64,000 nt of DNA from contig NZ_LR882982.1 of the NCBI RefSeq assembly GCF_904831005.1, positions 372,001 to 436,000 on the forward strand, in the 5' to 3' direction. Shown here one piece after another: positions 43,667-53,015 of the stretch (positions are counted from its first letter, which is position 1; the number at the start of each line of letters is the position of its first letter). The notes beneath the pieces were generated by a model. The model worked only from the letters and a program-made list of their open reading frames with translations. It made no database searches and had not been told where the DNA came from. The translations under genes and the position numbers were made by a program. Origin of the DNA: Microbacterium hydrocarbonoxydans. Lineage in GTDB: Bacteria; Actinomycetota; Actinomycetes; Actinomycetales; Microbacteriaceae.

Positions 43667-45370
43667 ATGTTCCGCAGAAAGAACGATGCACGACCGTCGA
43701 GACGGCTCTGGATCGCGGGCGCCGCGGCTGCTGCGACCGCCGCAGTCCTGCTGTCGGGATGCGCACCCGCAGGGGGAGGCTCGTCCTCCTCGTCGAGCGC
43801 CGACACCCTCGTCGCGTACACCGGACAGTCGGGCGACTACCAGATCAACTTCAACCCGTACTCGCCGTCGCAGATCGGCGGGATCGGCACGATCTACGAG
43901 TCGCTGTTCTTCGTCACGAACGTGAACAACGACCCCTACGTGCCGCTGCTCGGCACCGAGTACGCCTGGAACGACGACGGCACCCAGCTGACCGTGACGG
44001 TGCGCGAGGGCGTCACCTGGTCGGACGGCGAGGCATTCACCGCCGACGACGTGGCGTTCACGTTCCAGATGATGCTCGACACCCCGTCACTGAACAACGG
44101 CGGTTTCGACGGCATGGTCGAGGCCGTCGACGACACCCAGGTCGTGTTCACGTGGGATTACCCGGCGTTCGTGAGCGCGCCGACGCTGCTCGGACGCACC
44201 CCGATCGTGCCCGAGCACATCTGGTCGGGCATCGACCCGACGACCGACGTGATGGCCGAGCCGGTCGGCACAGGGCCGTACACCCTGAGCAACTTCAAGC
44301 CGCAGGCGTTCACGCTGGAATCCAACCCGGACTACTGGGACGGCGAGCCTGCGGTGAAGGCCGTGCGCTATCTGTCTCTGTCGGGCAACACCGCCGGGGC
44401 CGATGCGCTGAAGGCCGGCACGATCGACTGGCAGACGGGCCCCGTCCCCGACATCCAGAACGTGTCGACCACCTACCCGGGCTATGACGCGATCACCATC
44501 CCGCAGAACCAGGTCGCTCTGCTCACGTGCTCGAACGCCGACCTGGGCTGCACAGGACCCCAGACCGACCCCGCGGTGCGGCAGGCGATCTACGCCGCGC
44601 TGAACCGCGACCAGATCAACTCTCTCGCGTTCCAGAACACCGCCAGCGAGATCTCTCCGACGCTCGCGCTCACCACGACGCAGAAGGATCTGATCTCCTC
44701 CTCGGTCGCCGAACCCGTCGCGCCCAACACGGCCGACCCCGAGGGCGCCGCCGAGATCCTCGAAGCCGCCGGATGGGAGAAGGGCACGGACGGGATCTAC
44801 GCCCGTGAGGGCGAGAAGCTCGCGCTGACGGTCGAGGTGGTGACCGGGTGGACCGACTACATCACGGCGATCGACACGATGGCCCAGCAGCTCAAGGCCG
44901 CGGGCATCGAGCTGAAGGTGTCGCAGTCATCATGGAACGAGTGGACCGACAAGAAGGGCAAGGGCACGTACCAGCTGGCGATCGACTCGCTCGGCCAGGG
45001 CGCGGCATCCGACCCCTACTACCTCTATGACAAGTACTTCAACACGGAGTTCACGGCGCCCGTGGGCGAAGTCGCGCCGCAGAACGTCGCCCGCTTCAGC
45101 GACCCGGCCGTCGACGCCGCGCTCGCGGTGCTGAAGGCGACGAATCCCGAGGACACGGCCGCGCGTCAGGCGCAGTTCGACATCATCCAGGCCGAGATCG
45201 TCACGTCGATGCCGTACATCCCGGTGCTGACCGGTGGCACGACGAGCGAGTTCCACGCCGACAAGTTCACGGGCTGGCCGACCCTCGACGACCTCTACGC
45301 GTTCCCCGCGATCTGGGCGTCACCCGACAACGCGCAGATCTTCAAGGCGCTGAAGCCGACGGGGGAGTGA
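43667..45370 (+). CDS. ABC oligosaccharide/peptide substrate-binding lipoprotein (SBP family 5)
   Basis: A 567-residue extracytoplasmic lipoprotein: basic N-terminus, hydrophobic segment AGAAAAATAAVLLSGC with lipobox LSGC, a Ser/Gly linker, and a family 5 (Opp/Dpp) fold (YAWNDDGTQLTVTVREGVTWSDGEAFTADDVAFTF, EPVGTGPYTLSNFKPQAFTLESNPDYW). Some family 5 proteins bind manno- or cello-oligosaccharides, and the neighbours (mannosidase, two galactosidases) favour that here. Two adjacent ATGs; the second (43667) is better spaced from AAAGGA. Confidence 0.9.
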   Translation: MFRRKNDARPSRRLWIAGAAAAATAAVLLSGCAPAGGGSSSSSSADTLVAYTGQSGDYQINFNPYSPSQIGGIGTIYESLFFVTNVNNDPYVPLLGTEYAWNDDGTQLTVTVREGVTWSDGEAFTADDVAFTFQMMLDTPSLNNGGFDGMVEAVDDTQVVFTWDYPAFVSAPTLLGRTPIVPEHIWSGIDPTTDVMAEPVGTGPYTLSNFKPQAFTLESNPDYWDGEPAVKAVRYLSLSGNTAGADALKAGTIDWQTGPVPDIQNVSTTYPGYDAITIPQNQVALLTCSNADLGCTGPQTDPAVRQAIYAALNRDQINSLAFQNTASEISPTLALTTTQKDLISSSVAEPVAPNTADPEGAAEILEAAGWEKGTDGIYAREGEKLALTVEVVTGWTDYITAIDTMAQQLKAAGIELKVSQSSWNEWTDKKGKGTYQLAIDSLGQGAASDPYYLYDKYFNTEFTAPVGEVAPQNVARFSDPAVDAALAVLKATNPEDTAARQAQFDIIQAEIVTSMPYIPVLTGGTTSEFHADKFTGWPTLDDLYAFPAIWASPDNAQIFKALKPTGE

Positions 45371-45422
45371 CCGTGATCGTCGTCGAGAAGGGGCCCGTCG
45401 GGCCGGATGGAGGGCGGACGCC

Positions 45423-46412
45423 GTGAACTATGTCGTTCGAAAGCTGGGGTTCTATCTCGTGGCACTCTGGGCCGCGCTGACCCTGAACTTCCTCATCCCC
45501 CGGCTCCTGCCCGGGAATCCGGTCGACATCCTGCTCGCGAAGCTGCAGCAGAGAGGCGGGATCGTCACTCCTGCGACTCGTGATGCCTACGAGCTCCTTC
45601 TCGGCGGCGACTCGGACCAGCCGCTGCTCCTGCAGTACTGGAACTACCTCGTCAACGTCTTCCGCGGTGACCTGGGCGTCTCCGTGAGCTACTTCCCGAC
45701 GCCCGTCACCGAGGTGATCAGCACGTCTCTGCCGTGGACGATCGTGCTGGTCGGCGTGGCCACGGTGCTCGCCGCCGTGATCGGCGTGACCCTCGGTGCG
45801 ATCGTGGGATGGAAGCCCGGCACCTGGCTGGACTCGCTGGTGCCGGCCACGACCCTGCTCGCCGCCGTGCCGTATTTCTGGCTGGCGCTGATCCTGGTCT
45901 ACTTCTTCGCCTCGACGCTCAAGATGTTCCCGTCGCAGGGCGGCTACGACGTCGTGCTCGACCCCGGGTTCAGCTGGGAGTTCATCGCCTCCGCGATCCA
46001 GTACGGGTTCCTGCCGGCGCTCACGATCGTCATCGCGTCGGTCGGCGGGTGGCTGCTCGGCATGCGCAACATGATGGTGTCGACGCTGTCGGAGGACTAC
46101 ATCGTCACCGCGCAGGCGAAGGGACTCACTCCCGGACGCATCCTTCGCCACTATGCGGCCCGCAACGCCGTGCTGCCCTCGATCGCGGGGTTCGCGATCT
46201 CGTTGGGGTTCGTCGTCTCGGGATCCATCGTCACCGAGCAGGTCTTCTCCTACCCCGGCATCGGTTCGAAGCTGCTCTCGGCGGTCACGAACAACGACTA
46301 CGCGCTGATGCAGGGTCTGTTCCTGTTCATCACCCTCGCCGTGCTCGGCGCCAACCTGATCGTCGACCTGTTCTACGGCCTGATCGATCCCCGCACTCGG
46401 GTGAACGCCTGA
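45423..46412 (+). CDS. ABC importer permease (DppB/OppB type)
   Basis: A 329-residue permease with six helices and the family start NYVVRKLGFYLVALWAALTLNFLIPRLLPGNPVD; the EAA cytoplasmic loop is LSEDYIVTAQAKGLTPGRILRHYAARNAVLPS. Starts with GTG. It forms the channel with the next gene. Confidence 0.93.
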   Translation: MNYVVRKLGFYLVALWAALTLNFLIPRLLPGNPVDILLAKLQQRGGIVTPATRDAYELLLGGDSDQPLLLQYWNYLVNVFRGDLGVSVSYFPTPVTEVISTSLPWTIVLVGVATVLAAVIGVTLGAIVGWKPGTWLDSLVPATTLLAAVPYFWLALILVYFFASTLKMFPSQGGYDVVLDPGFSWEFIASAIQYGFLPALTIVIASVGGWLLGMRNMMVSTLSEDYIVTAQAKGLTPGRILRHYAARNAVLPSIAGFAISLGFVVSGSIVTEQVFSYPGIGSKLLSAVTNNDYALMQGLFLFITLAVLGANLIVDLFYGLIDPRTRVNA

Positions 46413-46482
46413 TGCGCCGGGCGATCGCCGCGGACGCCGCGCACCCCGCATCCCCGCGCCACCTCTCGGAAGGATCAGGCGA

Positions 46483-47496
46483 ATGACGAACCTCTCACCT
46501 CGGACCGAGCCCAGCGTCGCCGACTCGACGATGACCCTCGCCACCGCCCAGGCCGAGCGGGGCAAGCCTCCGCGCTCCGCGTGGCGGATGATGCTCCCGA
46601 CGATGACGCCGTGGCTCGCCTTCGGACTGATCCTCATCGGCGGCATCACGCTCTTCGGCGTCATCGGGCCGTTGTTCGTGCAGGATCCGACCACCATCCG
46701 CGACGCAGGTCTGCAGCCCCCGAGTGCCGAGCACATCCTCGGCACCACGCAGACGGGGCAGGACGTCTTCGCGCAGCTCGCCTACGCGACGGCCGGATCG
46801 CTGCAGATCGGCCTGATCGTCGGCGTGCTGGCCACCATCCTGTCCGCGTTCTTCGGCATCCTGGGCGCGTACATCGGCGGGTTCGCCGACGAGGCGTTCT
46901 CGCTGTTCTCGAACGTGTTCCTCGTCATCCCGGGGCTTCCGCTCGTGATCGTGATCTCGGGCTTCGTGCCTCAGGAACAGCGTGGCCTGTGGACCATCGC
47001 CGTGGTGCTCGCGATCACGGGATGGGCCGCGTCGAGCCGGGTGCTGCGCGCCCAGACGCTCTCGATCCGCAACCGCGACTACGTCGCCGCCTCCCGGGTG
47101 GCGGGGGAGAGGGCGGGACGCGTGATCGCCGTCGAGATCCTGCCGAACCTGCTCCCCGTGCTCGCCTCCCAGTTCGTCTTCGCGGTGATCGCCGCGATCC
47201 TCGGTGAGGCGGGACTGTCGTTCCTCGGACTCGGCGCATCGAACTCGTCGACCCTCGGAACGATGCTGTTCTACGCGCAGAACGGGTTCGCGCTGTCGCT
47301 CGGTGCCTGGTGGTGGTTCGTGCCACCGGGGCTCATCATCGCCCTGTTCGGCATGGGACTGTCGCTCGTCAACTTCTCGATCGACGAGATCATCAATCCC
47401 AAGCTCAAGAACGTGCGCCTGCACCGTCGCCGCGCACGCATCGCGGCGCGTGAAGAGCGCGCCCTCGCCGCCCGCGAGAGAAAGGCACTGGCATGA
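46483..47496 (+). CDS. ABC importer permease (DppC/OppC type)
   Basis: A 337-residue permease with an N-terminal cytoplasmic segment, helix WLAFGLILIGGITLFGVIGPLFV, ILGTTQTGQDVFAQLAYATAGSLQIG, and the EAA loop RNRDYVAASRVAGERAGRVIAVEILPNLLPV. A basic C-terminal tail follows NPKLKN. GGAAGGATCAGG precedes the ATG; its stop overlaps the next ATG (ATGA). Confidence 0.93.
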   Translation: MTNLSPRTEPSVADSTMTLATAQAERGKPPRSAWRMMLPTMTPWLAFGLILIGGITLFGVIGPLFVQDPTTIRDAGLQPPSAEHILGTTQTGQDVFAQLAYATAGSLQIGLIVGVLATILSAFFGILGAYIGGFADEAFSLFSNVFLVIPGLPLVIVISGFVPQEQRGLWTIAVVLAITGWAASSRVLRAQTLSIRNRDYVAASRVAGERAGRVIAVEILPNLLPVLASQFVFAVIAAILGEAGLSFLGLGASNSSTLGTMLFYAQNGFALSLGAWWWFVPPGLIIALFGMGLSLVNFSIDEIINPKLKNVRLHRRRARIAAREERALAARERKALA

Positions 47497-48383
47497 CACT
47501 CACCGAAGCTCCCCCGCGCCGTTCCGAGCGTTCGGCGGTGATCAGCATCGAGGACCTCTCCGTCGTCTACGAGGTGGAGACGCCCGTGACCGCGGTCAAG
47601 CATGCGAGTCTCTCGCTCGCCCCCGGCGAGATCCTCGGCCTCGCCGGTGAGTCCGGATGCGGCAAGACGACGCTCGCATACGCGATCAATCGACTGCACA
47701 GGCCGCCGGCGCGCATCGCATCGGGAACCATCACGTTCCACGACCGGGACGGCTCGGACCTCGATCTGATGGCGCTCGAGGAGGACGAGCTCCGCGCCTT
47801 CCGCTGGACCAAGCTGTCGATGGTCTTCCAAGGCGCGATGAACGCCCTCAACCCGGTCACGACGATCAAGGCCCAGCTGTGCGACGTGCTGCTGACGCAT
47901 CGTCCCGAGCTGTCGAAGAGACAGCGTGTCGAGCGCGCGGGAGACGTGCTCGAGCGCGTCGGCGTCGACCGTGCGCGACTGCAGTCGTATCCGCACGAGC
48001 TCTCGGGCGGCATGAGGCAGAGGGTCATGATCGCCATGGCGATGCTGCTCGAACCGCAGGTCATGATCATGGACGAGCCCACCACCGCGCTCGATGTCGT
48101 GGTGCAGCGCGACATCCTGCGCGAGATCGTGCGCTTGCGCGATGAGCTCGACTTCGCGGTCATCTTCATCACGCACGACCTTCCGCTGCTTCTGGAGATC
48201 AGCGATCGCATCGCGATCATGCTGCGCGGCGAGATCGTCGAGCTCGGAACGGCCGAGCGCATCTATCGCGAGCCCGAGCACGAGTACACCAGGCAGCTGC
48301 TCTCATCGTTCCCGAGCCTCAGCGGCTCGCGCGGAGGGTTCATCCGAACCGGAGACGACGAAGGGCAGGGGGACTACCGATGA
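47493..48383 (+). CDS. ABC importer ATP-binding protein (DppD/OppD type)
   Basis: A 296-residue ATPase: Walker A GLAGESGCGKTTL, Q-loop LSMVFQGAMNALNPV, signature HELSGGMRQRVMIAMAM, Walker B VMIMDEPTTALDV, H-loop IFITHDLPLLLE. The usual C-terminal Fe-S cysteine cluster of many OppD proteins is absent. Pairs with the following ATPase through an ATGA overlap. Confidence 0.93.
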   Translation: MTLTEAPPRRSERSAVISIEDLSVVYEVETPVTAVKHASLSLAPGEILGLAGESGCGKTTLAYAINRLHRPPARIASGTITFHDRDGSDLDLMALEEDELRAFRWTKLSMVFQGAMNALNPVTTIKAQLCDVLLTHRPELSKRQRVERAGDVLERVGVDRARLQSYPHELSGGMRQRVMIAMAMLLEPQVMIMDEPTTALDVVVQRDILREIVRLRDELDFAVIFITHDLPLLLEISDRIAIMLRGEIVELGTAERIYREPEHEYTRQLLSSFPSLSGSRGGFIRTGDDEGQGDYR

Positions 48384-49276
48384 CCACCATCCGCGTATCC
48401 GAGCTGACCAAGGACTTCACGATCAAGAAGGGCTTCGGTCGCACCGCGTTCCGTGCGGTCGACCGGGTCTCGTTCGAGCTGGTGCCCGGCCGCACCGTCG
48501 CGCTCGTGGGCGAGTCGGGATCGGGCAAGTCCACGATCGCGAGGATCCTCTCCCGCCTCGAGAAGCCGACGTCGGGACGCATCGATGTCACGCGCGACGA
48601 TGGCACGCCGGTGCCGCGGTCGCTCTACCGGCAGCATGTGCAGATGGTGTTCCAGGACCCGTTCGCGTCACTCAACCCCTTCCACACGATCGAGCACCAC
48701 ATCGCCCGCCCCATTCGCATCCATCACGCGGACCGCAGCGCCCGCGCGGTGCACGAGAAGGTCGTGTCGATGCTCGAGCGGGTCAACCTGCACCCCGCGG
48801 CCGAGGTCGCCGCCCGCAGGCCGCACGAGCTGTCGGGCGGGCAGCGCCAGCGCGTCGCGATCGCCAGGGCGCTGGCGCCGGGCGCCGAGGTGCTCATCGC
48901 AGACGAACCGGTCTCGATGCTCGACGTGTCGATCAGGCTCGGCGTGCTCAACCTGCTGGGCCGACTGCAGCGCGAGGACGACCTGGCACTGCTCTACATC
49001 ACCCACGACCTCGCCACCGCGCGGCACTTCTCCGACGAGATCCTCGTGCTGTACCGGGGACGCATCGTGGAACGCGGGCCGGCGGACGACGTGATCCTCA
49101 ACCCGCAGCACCCGTACACCCGCCTGCTCGCCGTGGCAGCCCCCGACCCCGAGAAGATCGGCAAGGTGGTGTCGGGAGAGGTCGTCACCGACCGTTCGAC
49201 CCTCGACAACACCGTGTGCTTCAACCACTACACGCACTCGTGGGAGTCGGCTGACCGGGAGCCGGCGGGTGTCTGA
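48380..49276 (+). CDS. ABC importer ATP-binding protein (DppF/OppF type)
   Basis: A 298-residue ATPase: FRAVDRVSFELVPGRTVALVGESGSGKST (Walker A), QMVFQDPFASLNPFHT, HELSGGQRQRVAIARAL signature, VLIADEPVSMLDV Walker B, LYITHDLATARHF. C-terminal oligopeptide-type extension with PHP-like YTRLLAVAAPDPEKIG. Completes a five-component importer. Confidence 0.93.
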   Translation: MTTIRVSELTKDFTIKKGFGRTAFRAVDRVSFELVPGRTVALVGESGSGKSTIARILSRLEKPTSGRIDVTRDDGTPVPRSLYRQHVQMVFQDPFASLNPFHTIEHHIARPIRIHHADRSARAVHEKVVSMLERVNLHPAAEVAARRPHELSGGQRQRVAIARALAPGAEVLIADEPVSMLDVSIRLGVLNLLGRLQREDDLALLYITHDLATARHFSDEILVLYRGRIVERGPADDVILNPQHPYTRLLAVAAPDPEKIGKVVSGEVVTDRSTLDNTVCFNHYTHSWESADREPAGV

Positions 49277-51308
49277 GCTCATGGCATCGCACCGACGATC
49301 GACGCCGTGGCCGACCGAGGGGATGTCGTTCGGCGGGGACTACAGCCCCGAGCAGTGGTCGTGGGACGTGGTGCTCGAGGACATGGCGCTCATGCGCGAG
49401 GCGGGGGTGAACCTGGTCACGCTCGGAGTGTTCTCGTGGGCCGTGCACGAGCCGCGCGAGGGCGTCTTCGACTTCACGTGGCTGGATCGCATGCTCGACC
49501 TGCTGCACGAGAACGGCATCGCGGTCGACCTGGCCACGCCCACGGCCGCGGTGCCCATGTGGCTGCACCGCCTGCACCCCGAGATCCTGCCGCAGGACAG
49601 GAACCGGCATCCGCTCGCCCCCGGAGGCCGCCTCGGCTGGTGTCCGTCGTCGCCGGTCTTCCGTTCGTACGCCCTGCGGATCGTCGAACGTCTCGCCGAT
49701 CACGTCGCGGGCCACCCGGCCGTGAGGCTGTGGCACGTGAGCAACGAACTCGGCGGGGGCAACGCGCGCTGCCACTGCCCGGTGTCGAACGCCAGGTTCC
49801 GCGAGTGGGTCGAAGCGAAGTACCGCACGGTCGAGGCGCTCAACGCCGCGTGGGGCATGGCCTTCTGGGGCAACTCCTACTCGTCGTTCGAAGAGGTCAC
49901 GACGCCGTGGGGCGAGACGGCGCACAACCCCGGCCAGCTGCTCGACTACGAGAGGTTCTCGTCAGACGAGCTGCTCGCCCACTACCGCGCCGAGAAGGAC
50001 GTGCTGCAGCGCCTCGCGCCCGGCATCCCGGTGACCACGAACTTCATGGTGGGCCTCGGCCCCGACGTCGTGGACTACACGCGCTGGGCCGATGAGATGG
50101 ACATCGTCGCGAACGACCACTACACGTTCGGCCCCGATCCGCTGCGGCACCAGGACCTCGCCTTCAGCGGCGATCGCATGCGCGGGCTCAGCGGCGGTGC
50201 GCCGTGGATGCTCATGGAGCACGCCACGGGAGCATCGAGCTGGCACCGCATCAATCAGCCGAAGACGCCGGGCGAGCTCGCCCGACACGCGTTCGCGCAC
50301 GTGGCTCGGGGTTCCGACAGCGTCATGTACTTCCAGTGGCGGGCCTCGCGGTCGGGAACCGAGCAGTTCCACTCCGCGATGCTCCCGCATTCCGGTGCGC
50401 AGAGCCGTGTCTTCCGCGACGTGGTCGACCTCGGGTCGCAGCTGGCTGCGCTCGCCGAGGTGAGGGGGACCACCGTCGAACCCGCGGCCGTGGCTCTCCT
50501 GCACGACAACGAGGCGGGGTGGGCGCTCAAGTCGGGGCTGAAGCCGAGCAACGACCTGCGGTACGCCGACACGGCGCGAGCCGTGCACAACGCTCTGTTC
50601 ACCCGCGCGGTCACGGCCGACATCGTGGCACCCTGGGCGTCTCTCGCCGGGTACCGACTCGTGATCGTGCCAGGACTGTTCCTCGTGTCCGACGAGAATG
50701 CGCGTGCCGTGCGCGACTTCGTCGACGCCGGCGGCACTGTGCTCGTGACCTGGTTCTCGGGCATCGTCGACGAGGTGAACACGGTGCGGATCGGCGGGTA
50801 TCCGGGAGCGTTCCGGTCGCTGCTGGGCGTGACGAGCGAAGAGTTCTCGCCGCTCGACGCCGACCAGAGCCTGCGTCTCGACAACGGGTGGACCGTGCGG
50901 CGCTGGGCCGAACGACTCCGCGAGCCCGAGCCCGATGACCGGACGGAGGTGCTGGCTCGTCATACCGAGGGGGCGCTCTCGGGCGGCGCGGCCCTCACCA
51001 GGCGTCGGGTCGGTGCAGGCGCGGCCTACTACCTCTCCGTCGATCTCGATGCCGAGAGTCTGGGGGCGCTCGTCGACAGCCTGCTCGACGAGACCGGCAT
51101 CGCTCCGGCCGCCGCGGTCTCGCCGGGGATCGAAGCCGTGCGCCGGCGGGGAGACGACGCGTCGTATCTCTTCCTGATCAACCATGCCGAGAAGGAGGGG
51201 AGTGCCGAGGCCTCGGGCGTCGATCTCCTGACCGGCCGGGAGCATGCGGGAACCGTCTCGGTCCCCGCCGGGGGAGTCGCGGTCATCCGGGAGCGTGCGA
51301 CCGACTGA
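49269..51308 (+). CDS. Beta-galactosidase (GH42)
   Basis: A 679-residue GH42 enzyme: FGGDYSPEQWSWDVVLEDMALMREAGVNLVTLGVFSWA, acid/base Glu in WHVSNELGGGN, Cys residues CHCPVSN of the family's metal site region, nucleophile Glu in WMLMEHATGASSWH, then trimerisation (PGLFLVSDENARAVRDFVDAGG) and C-terminal beta domains. No signal peptide: intracellular hydrolysis of imported beta-galactosides. GTG 49269 overlaps the ABC stop; ATG 49281 is an alternative. Confidence 0.93.
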   Translation: MSELMASHRRSTPWPTEGMSFGGDYSPEQWSWDVVLEDMALMREAGVNLVTLGVFSWAVHEPREGVFDFTWLDRMLDLLHENGIAVDLATPTAAVPMWLHRLHPEILPQDRNRHPLAPGGRLGWCPSSPVFRSYALRIVERLADHVAGHPAVRLWHVSNELGGGNARCHCPVSNARFREWVEAKYRTVEALNAAWGMAFWGNSYSSFEEVTTPWGETAHNPGQLLDYERFSSDELLAHYRAEKDVLQRLAPGIPVTTNFMVGLGPDVVDYTRWADEMDIVANDHYTFGPDPLRHQDLAFSGDRMRGLSGGAPWMLMEHATGASSWHRINQPKTPGELARHAFAHVARGSDSVMYFQWRASRSGTEQFHSAMLPHSGAQSRVFRDVVDLGSQLAALAEVRGTTVEPAAVALLHDNEAGWALKSGLKPSNDLRYADTARAVHNALFTRAVTADIVAPWASLAGYRLVIVPGLFLVSDENARAVRDFVDAGGTVLVTWFSGIVDEVNTVRIGGYPGAFRSLLGVTSEEFSPLDADQSLRLDNGWTVRRWAERLREPEPDDRTEVLARHTEGALSGGAALTRRRVGAGAAYYLSVDLDAESLGALVDSLLDETGIAPAAAVSPGIEAVRRRGDDASYLFLINHAEKEGSAEASGVDLLTGREHAGTVSVPAGGVAVIRERATD

Positions 51309-51322
51309 CCAGGCGGCGTCGT

Positions 51323-51365
51323 GCGATAACATTATCAAGAAGCGAGCTGGTGATAATGTTATCGC
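51323..51365. promoter_or_regulatory. Twin-palindrome operator before an ATPase gene
   Basis: A perfect 15-bp inverted repeat, GCGATAACATTATCA (51323-51337) and TGATAATGTTATCGC (51351-51365), 13 bases apart. Each arm is itself nearly palindromic (GATAA-2-TTATC), so two repressor dimers could bind. The right arm contains the likely -10 (TAATGT, 51354-51359) and ends one base before ATG 51367. Confidence 0.7.
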
Positions 51366-51366
51366 C

Positions 51367-52599
51367 ATGCGTGACGCGCTCGACAATCCGTTCAGCCCAG
51401 GCTCCGACACGATTCCCGACGTGTGGGCGGGGCGCACCGAGCAGTTGAGCGACTGGCGCGACGTGGTGCGGCCGCGCCGACTCGCCGGTCTGCCCGAGCG
51501 GGGGAGGACAGTGCTCGGCGAGCCGGGGCTCGGCAAGTCGGCTCTCGTGCGCCGCATCGCGCAGCAGGCATCCCGTGCAGGCGACTGGGTCACGCCTCAG
51601 CTGCGCATCCCGGCCGGCGCCGATCCGCTGAAGCTGGTCGCCGAAGCGGTGCTGGCCCTCGCCGCCGACGCGGGGCTCCCCTCGTCGCGTGAGAAGCGCA
51701 TCGGTGATGCGATCGCGCGCGTGCAGGCGGTGGCGCTCTCGGGGGTGTCGCTCACTCTGCGCGGCGCCGACGGGCGGGAGCCGTATGCCGCGCTCACCGA
51801 GCTCCTCGTCGAGGTCGGCCTGGCGGCGATCGCCGAGGGAAGCGTCGTCGCGCTGATCCACATCGACGAGGTGCAGAACATCACCGATGAGAGGGCGCTC
51901 TCGCAGCTGCTCATCGCCCTGGGCGACGCACTCACCCACGAGGTCGAGGTGACGGTGCCCGGCAACGCCCGGGTCGCCCGTTCGCTCCCGATCGCCGTCT
52001 ACCTCACCGGCCTTCCGGATTTCGAGGACATGGCCGGGGCCCGCAAGGGGGCCACGTTCGCCCGCCGGTTCAAGACGACCACGCTCTCGGCCATAGACGA
52101 CGAAGACCTCGCAGAGGCGCTGCAGGAGTTCGTCCTCGATGGGTGGGAGGTGCCCGACGGCACCGGCGGCACCACGCGGGTGCGCATGGAGCCCGCGGCC
52201 GCCGCACTGATCGTCGACCTCTGCCGCGGTGAACCGTTCCTGTTCCAGCTCGCGGGCGAGCAGGCCTGGTACGCCGGCGACACCCCGACCATCACGGCGG
52301 TCCAGGTGCGTCAGGGGTGGCGCGGTGCGCAGCGCGAAGCCACGGCTCACGTCGAACGCATCCTCGAGCGTCTGCCTGCGCGCGAGCGGCAGCTTCTGCA
52401 GGTGATGGCGGAACTCCCCGTCGCCGACCGCACGGCCACCCGCATCGCGGACGCGATGGGGTTCTCCAAGGTGACGGAGGTCGGACCCACGGCGCAGCGG
52501 CTCGACACGGTGCGCGGCATCATCGACCGGGGCAAGCCCTATACGTTCCGGCATCGCGCGGTCGAGGCCTATCTGTCGAGCGACTGGCCGCACGTCTGA
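51367..52599 (+). CDS. AAA-type ATPase of unknown role
   Basis: A 410-residue ATPase: N-terminal VWAGRTEQLSDWRDVV, Walker A VLGEPGLGKSAL, Walker B VVALIHIDEVQN, sensor-like IAVYLTGLPDFE, and a C-terminal winged-helix region (ERILERLPARERQLLQVMAELPVADRTATRIADAMGF to RGKPYTFRHRAVEAYLSS). The layout resembles STAND/ORC-like ATPases found as single genes or next to mobile or defence genes. No partner toxin, sensor or recombinase is adjacent. Tightly controlled by the palindromic operator. Function unknown. Confidence 0.75.
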   Translation: MRDALDNPFSPGSDTIPDVWAGRTEQLSDWRDVVRPRRLAGLPERGRTVLGEPGLGKSALVRRIAQQASRAGDWVTPQLRIPAGADPLKLVAEAVLALAADAGLPSSREKRIGDAIARVQAVALSGVSLTLRGADGREPYAALTELLVEVGLAAIAEGSVVALIHIDEVQNITDERALSQLLIALGDALTHEVEVTVPGNARVARSLPIAVYLTGLPDFEDMAGARKGATFARRFKTTTLSAIDDEDLAEALQEFVLDGWEVPDGTGGTTRVRMEPAAAALIVDLCRGEPFLFQLAGEQAWYAGDTPTITAVQVRQGWRGAQREATAHVERILERLPARERQLLQVMAELPVADRTATRIADAMGFSKVTEVGPTAQRLDTVRGIIDRGKPYTFRHRAVEAYLSSDWPHV

Positions 52600-52604
52600 G
52601 GCGC

Positions 52605-52778
52605 TCAGCCGGCCGATGCCGCGCCCCGCTCCTCCTCCGAGTCGGGCGTCCAGCCGAACCGGCCGTCGCCGGTGGTCATCACACTCCAGTCGCCGCAGGC
52701 GAAGACCCTCTTCGCCTTGTACGGGTCGGGAGCGCACGGTGATCTCGGTCGCGTCGCCGGGGATCCGATCGGCGGCAA
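52605..52778 (-). CDS. Possible small ORF or gene remnant
   Basis: The last ~40 codons (DPYKAKRVFACGDWSVMTTG onward to the TGA at 52605) show strong GC3 bias and a protein-like sequence. The only canonical start in frame is TTG 52778 without Shine-Dalgarno, and the intervening codons look non-coding. It could be a very short gene with an undetected start or the tail of a degraded gene. It ends five bases past the ATPase stop, on the opposite strand. Confidence 0.3.
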   Translation of the reverse strand: MPPIGSPATRPRSPCAPDPYKAKRVFACGDWSVMTTGDGRFGWTPDSEEERGAASAG

Positions 52779-52900
52779 AATGGATGGCACATGTCGCGAG
52801 GGCGTCGGGCAAAGGACTCCGGATTTCAGCGGCAGGACGGTGGGAAAGTGGCAAATCCATGGCACATTGCTTGCTTGTCTCGCCGACCGATACCTACAGT
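52774..52900 (+). promoter_or_regulatory. Promoter and operator repeats of the MHS transporter gene
   Basis: Two related elements, GGCAAAATGGATGGCACATG (52774-52793) and GGCAAATCCATGGCACATT (52852-52870), plus a further GGCAAAGG near 52809. Candidate -35 TTGCTT (52867-52872) and -10 TACCTA (52891-52896) with 18-bp spacing. The elements resemble the GGCAA...TTGCC palindrome before the PxpA operon, pointing to shared LacI control. The remaining leader to 53015 (about 115 nt) contains no gene. Confidence 0.5.
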
Positions 52901-53015
52901 TCGAGCAAGCGAGCGACCCCGCCGCCGACGACAGAAACCCGACCAGCGGTACCGCGCAGCGGACAACGGCCCATCCCGATCGCCGAACCGCTGAGGAACC
53001 GCCAATGGAGGCGAC

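Noticed and set aside
45423..49276. Peptide importer as the function of the ABC operon
   Set aside because: Sequence class allows it, but flanking glycosidases and the shared ROK-like operator favour oligosaccharides; kept as an alternative only.
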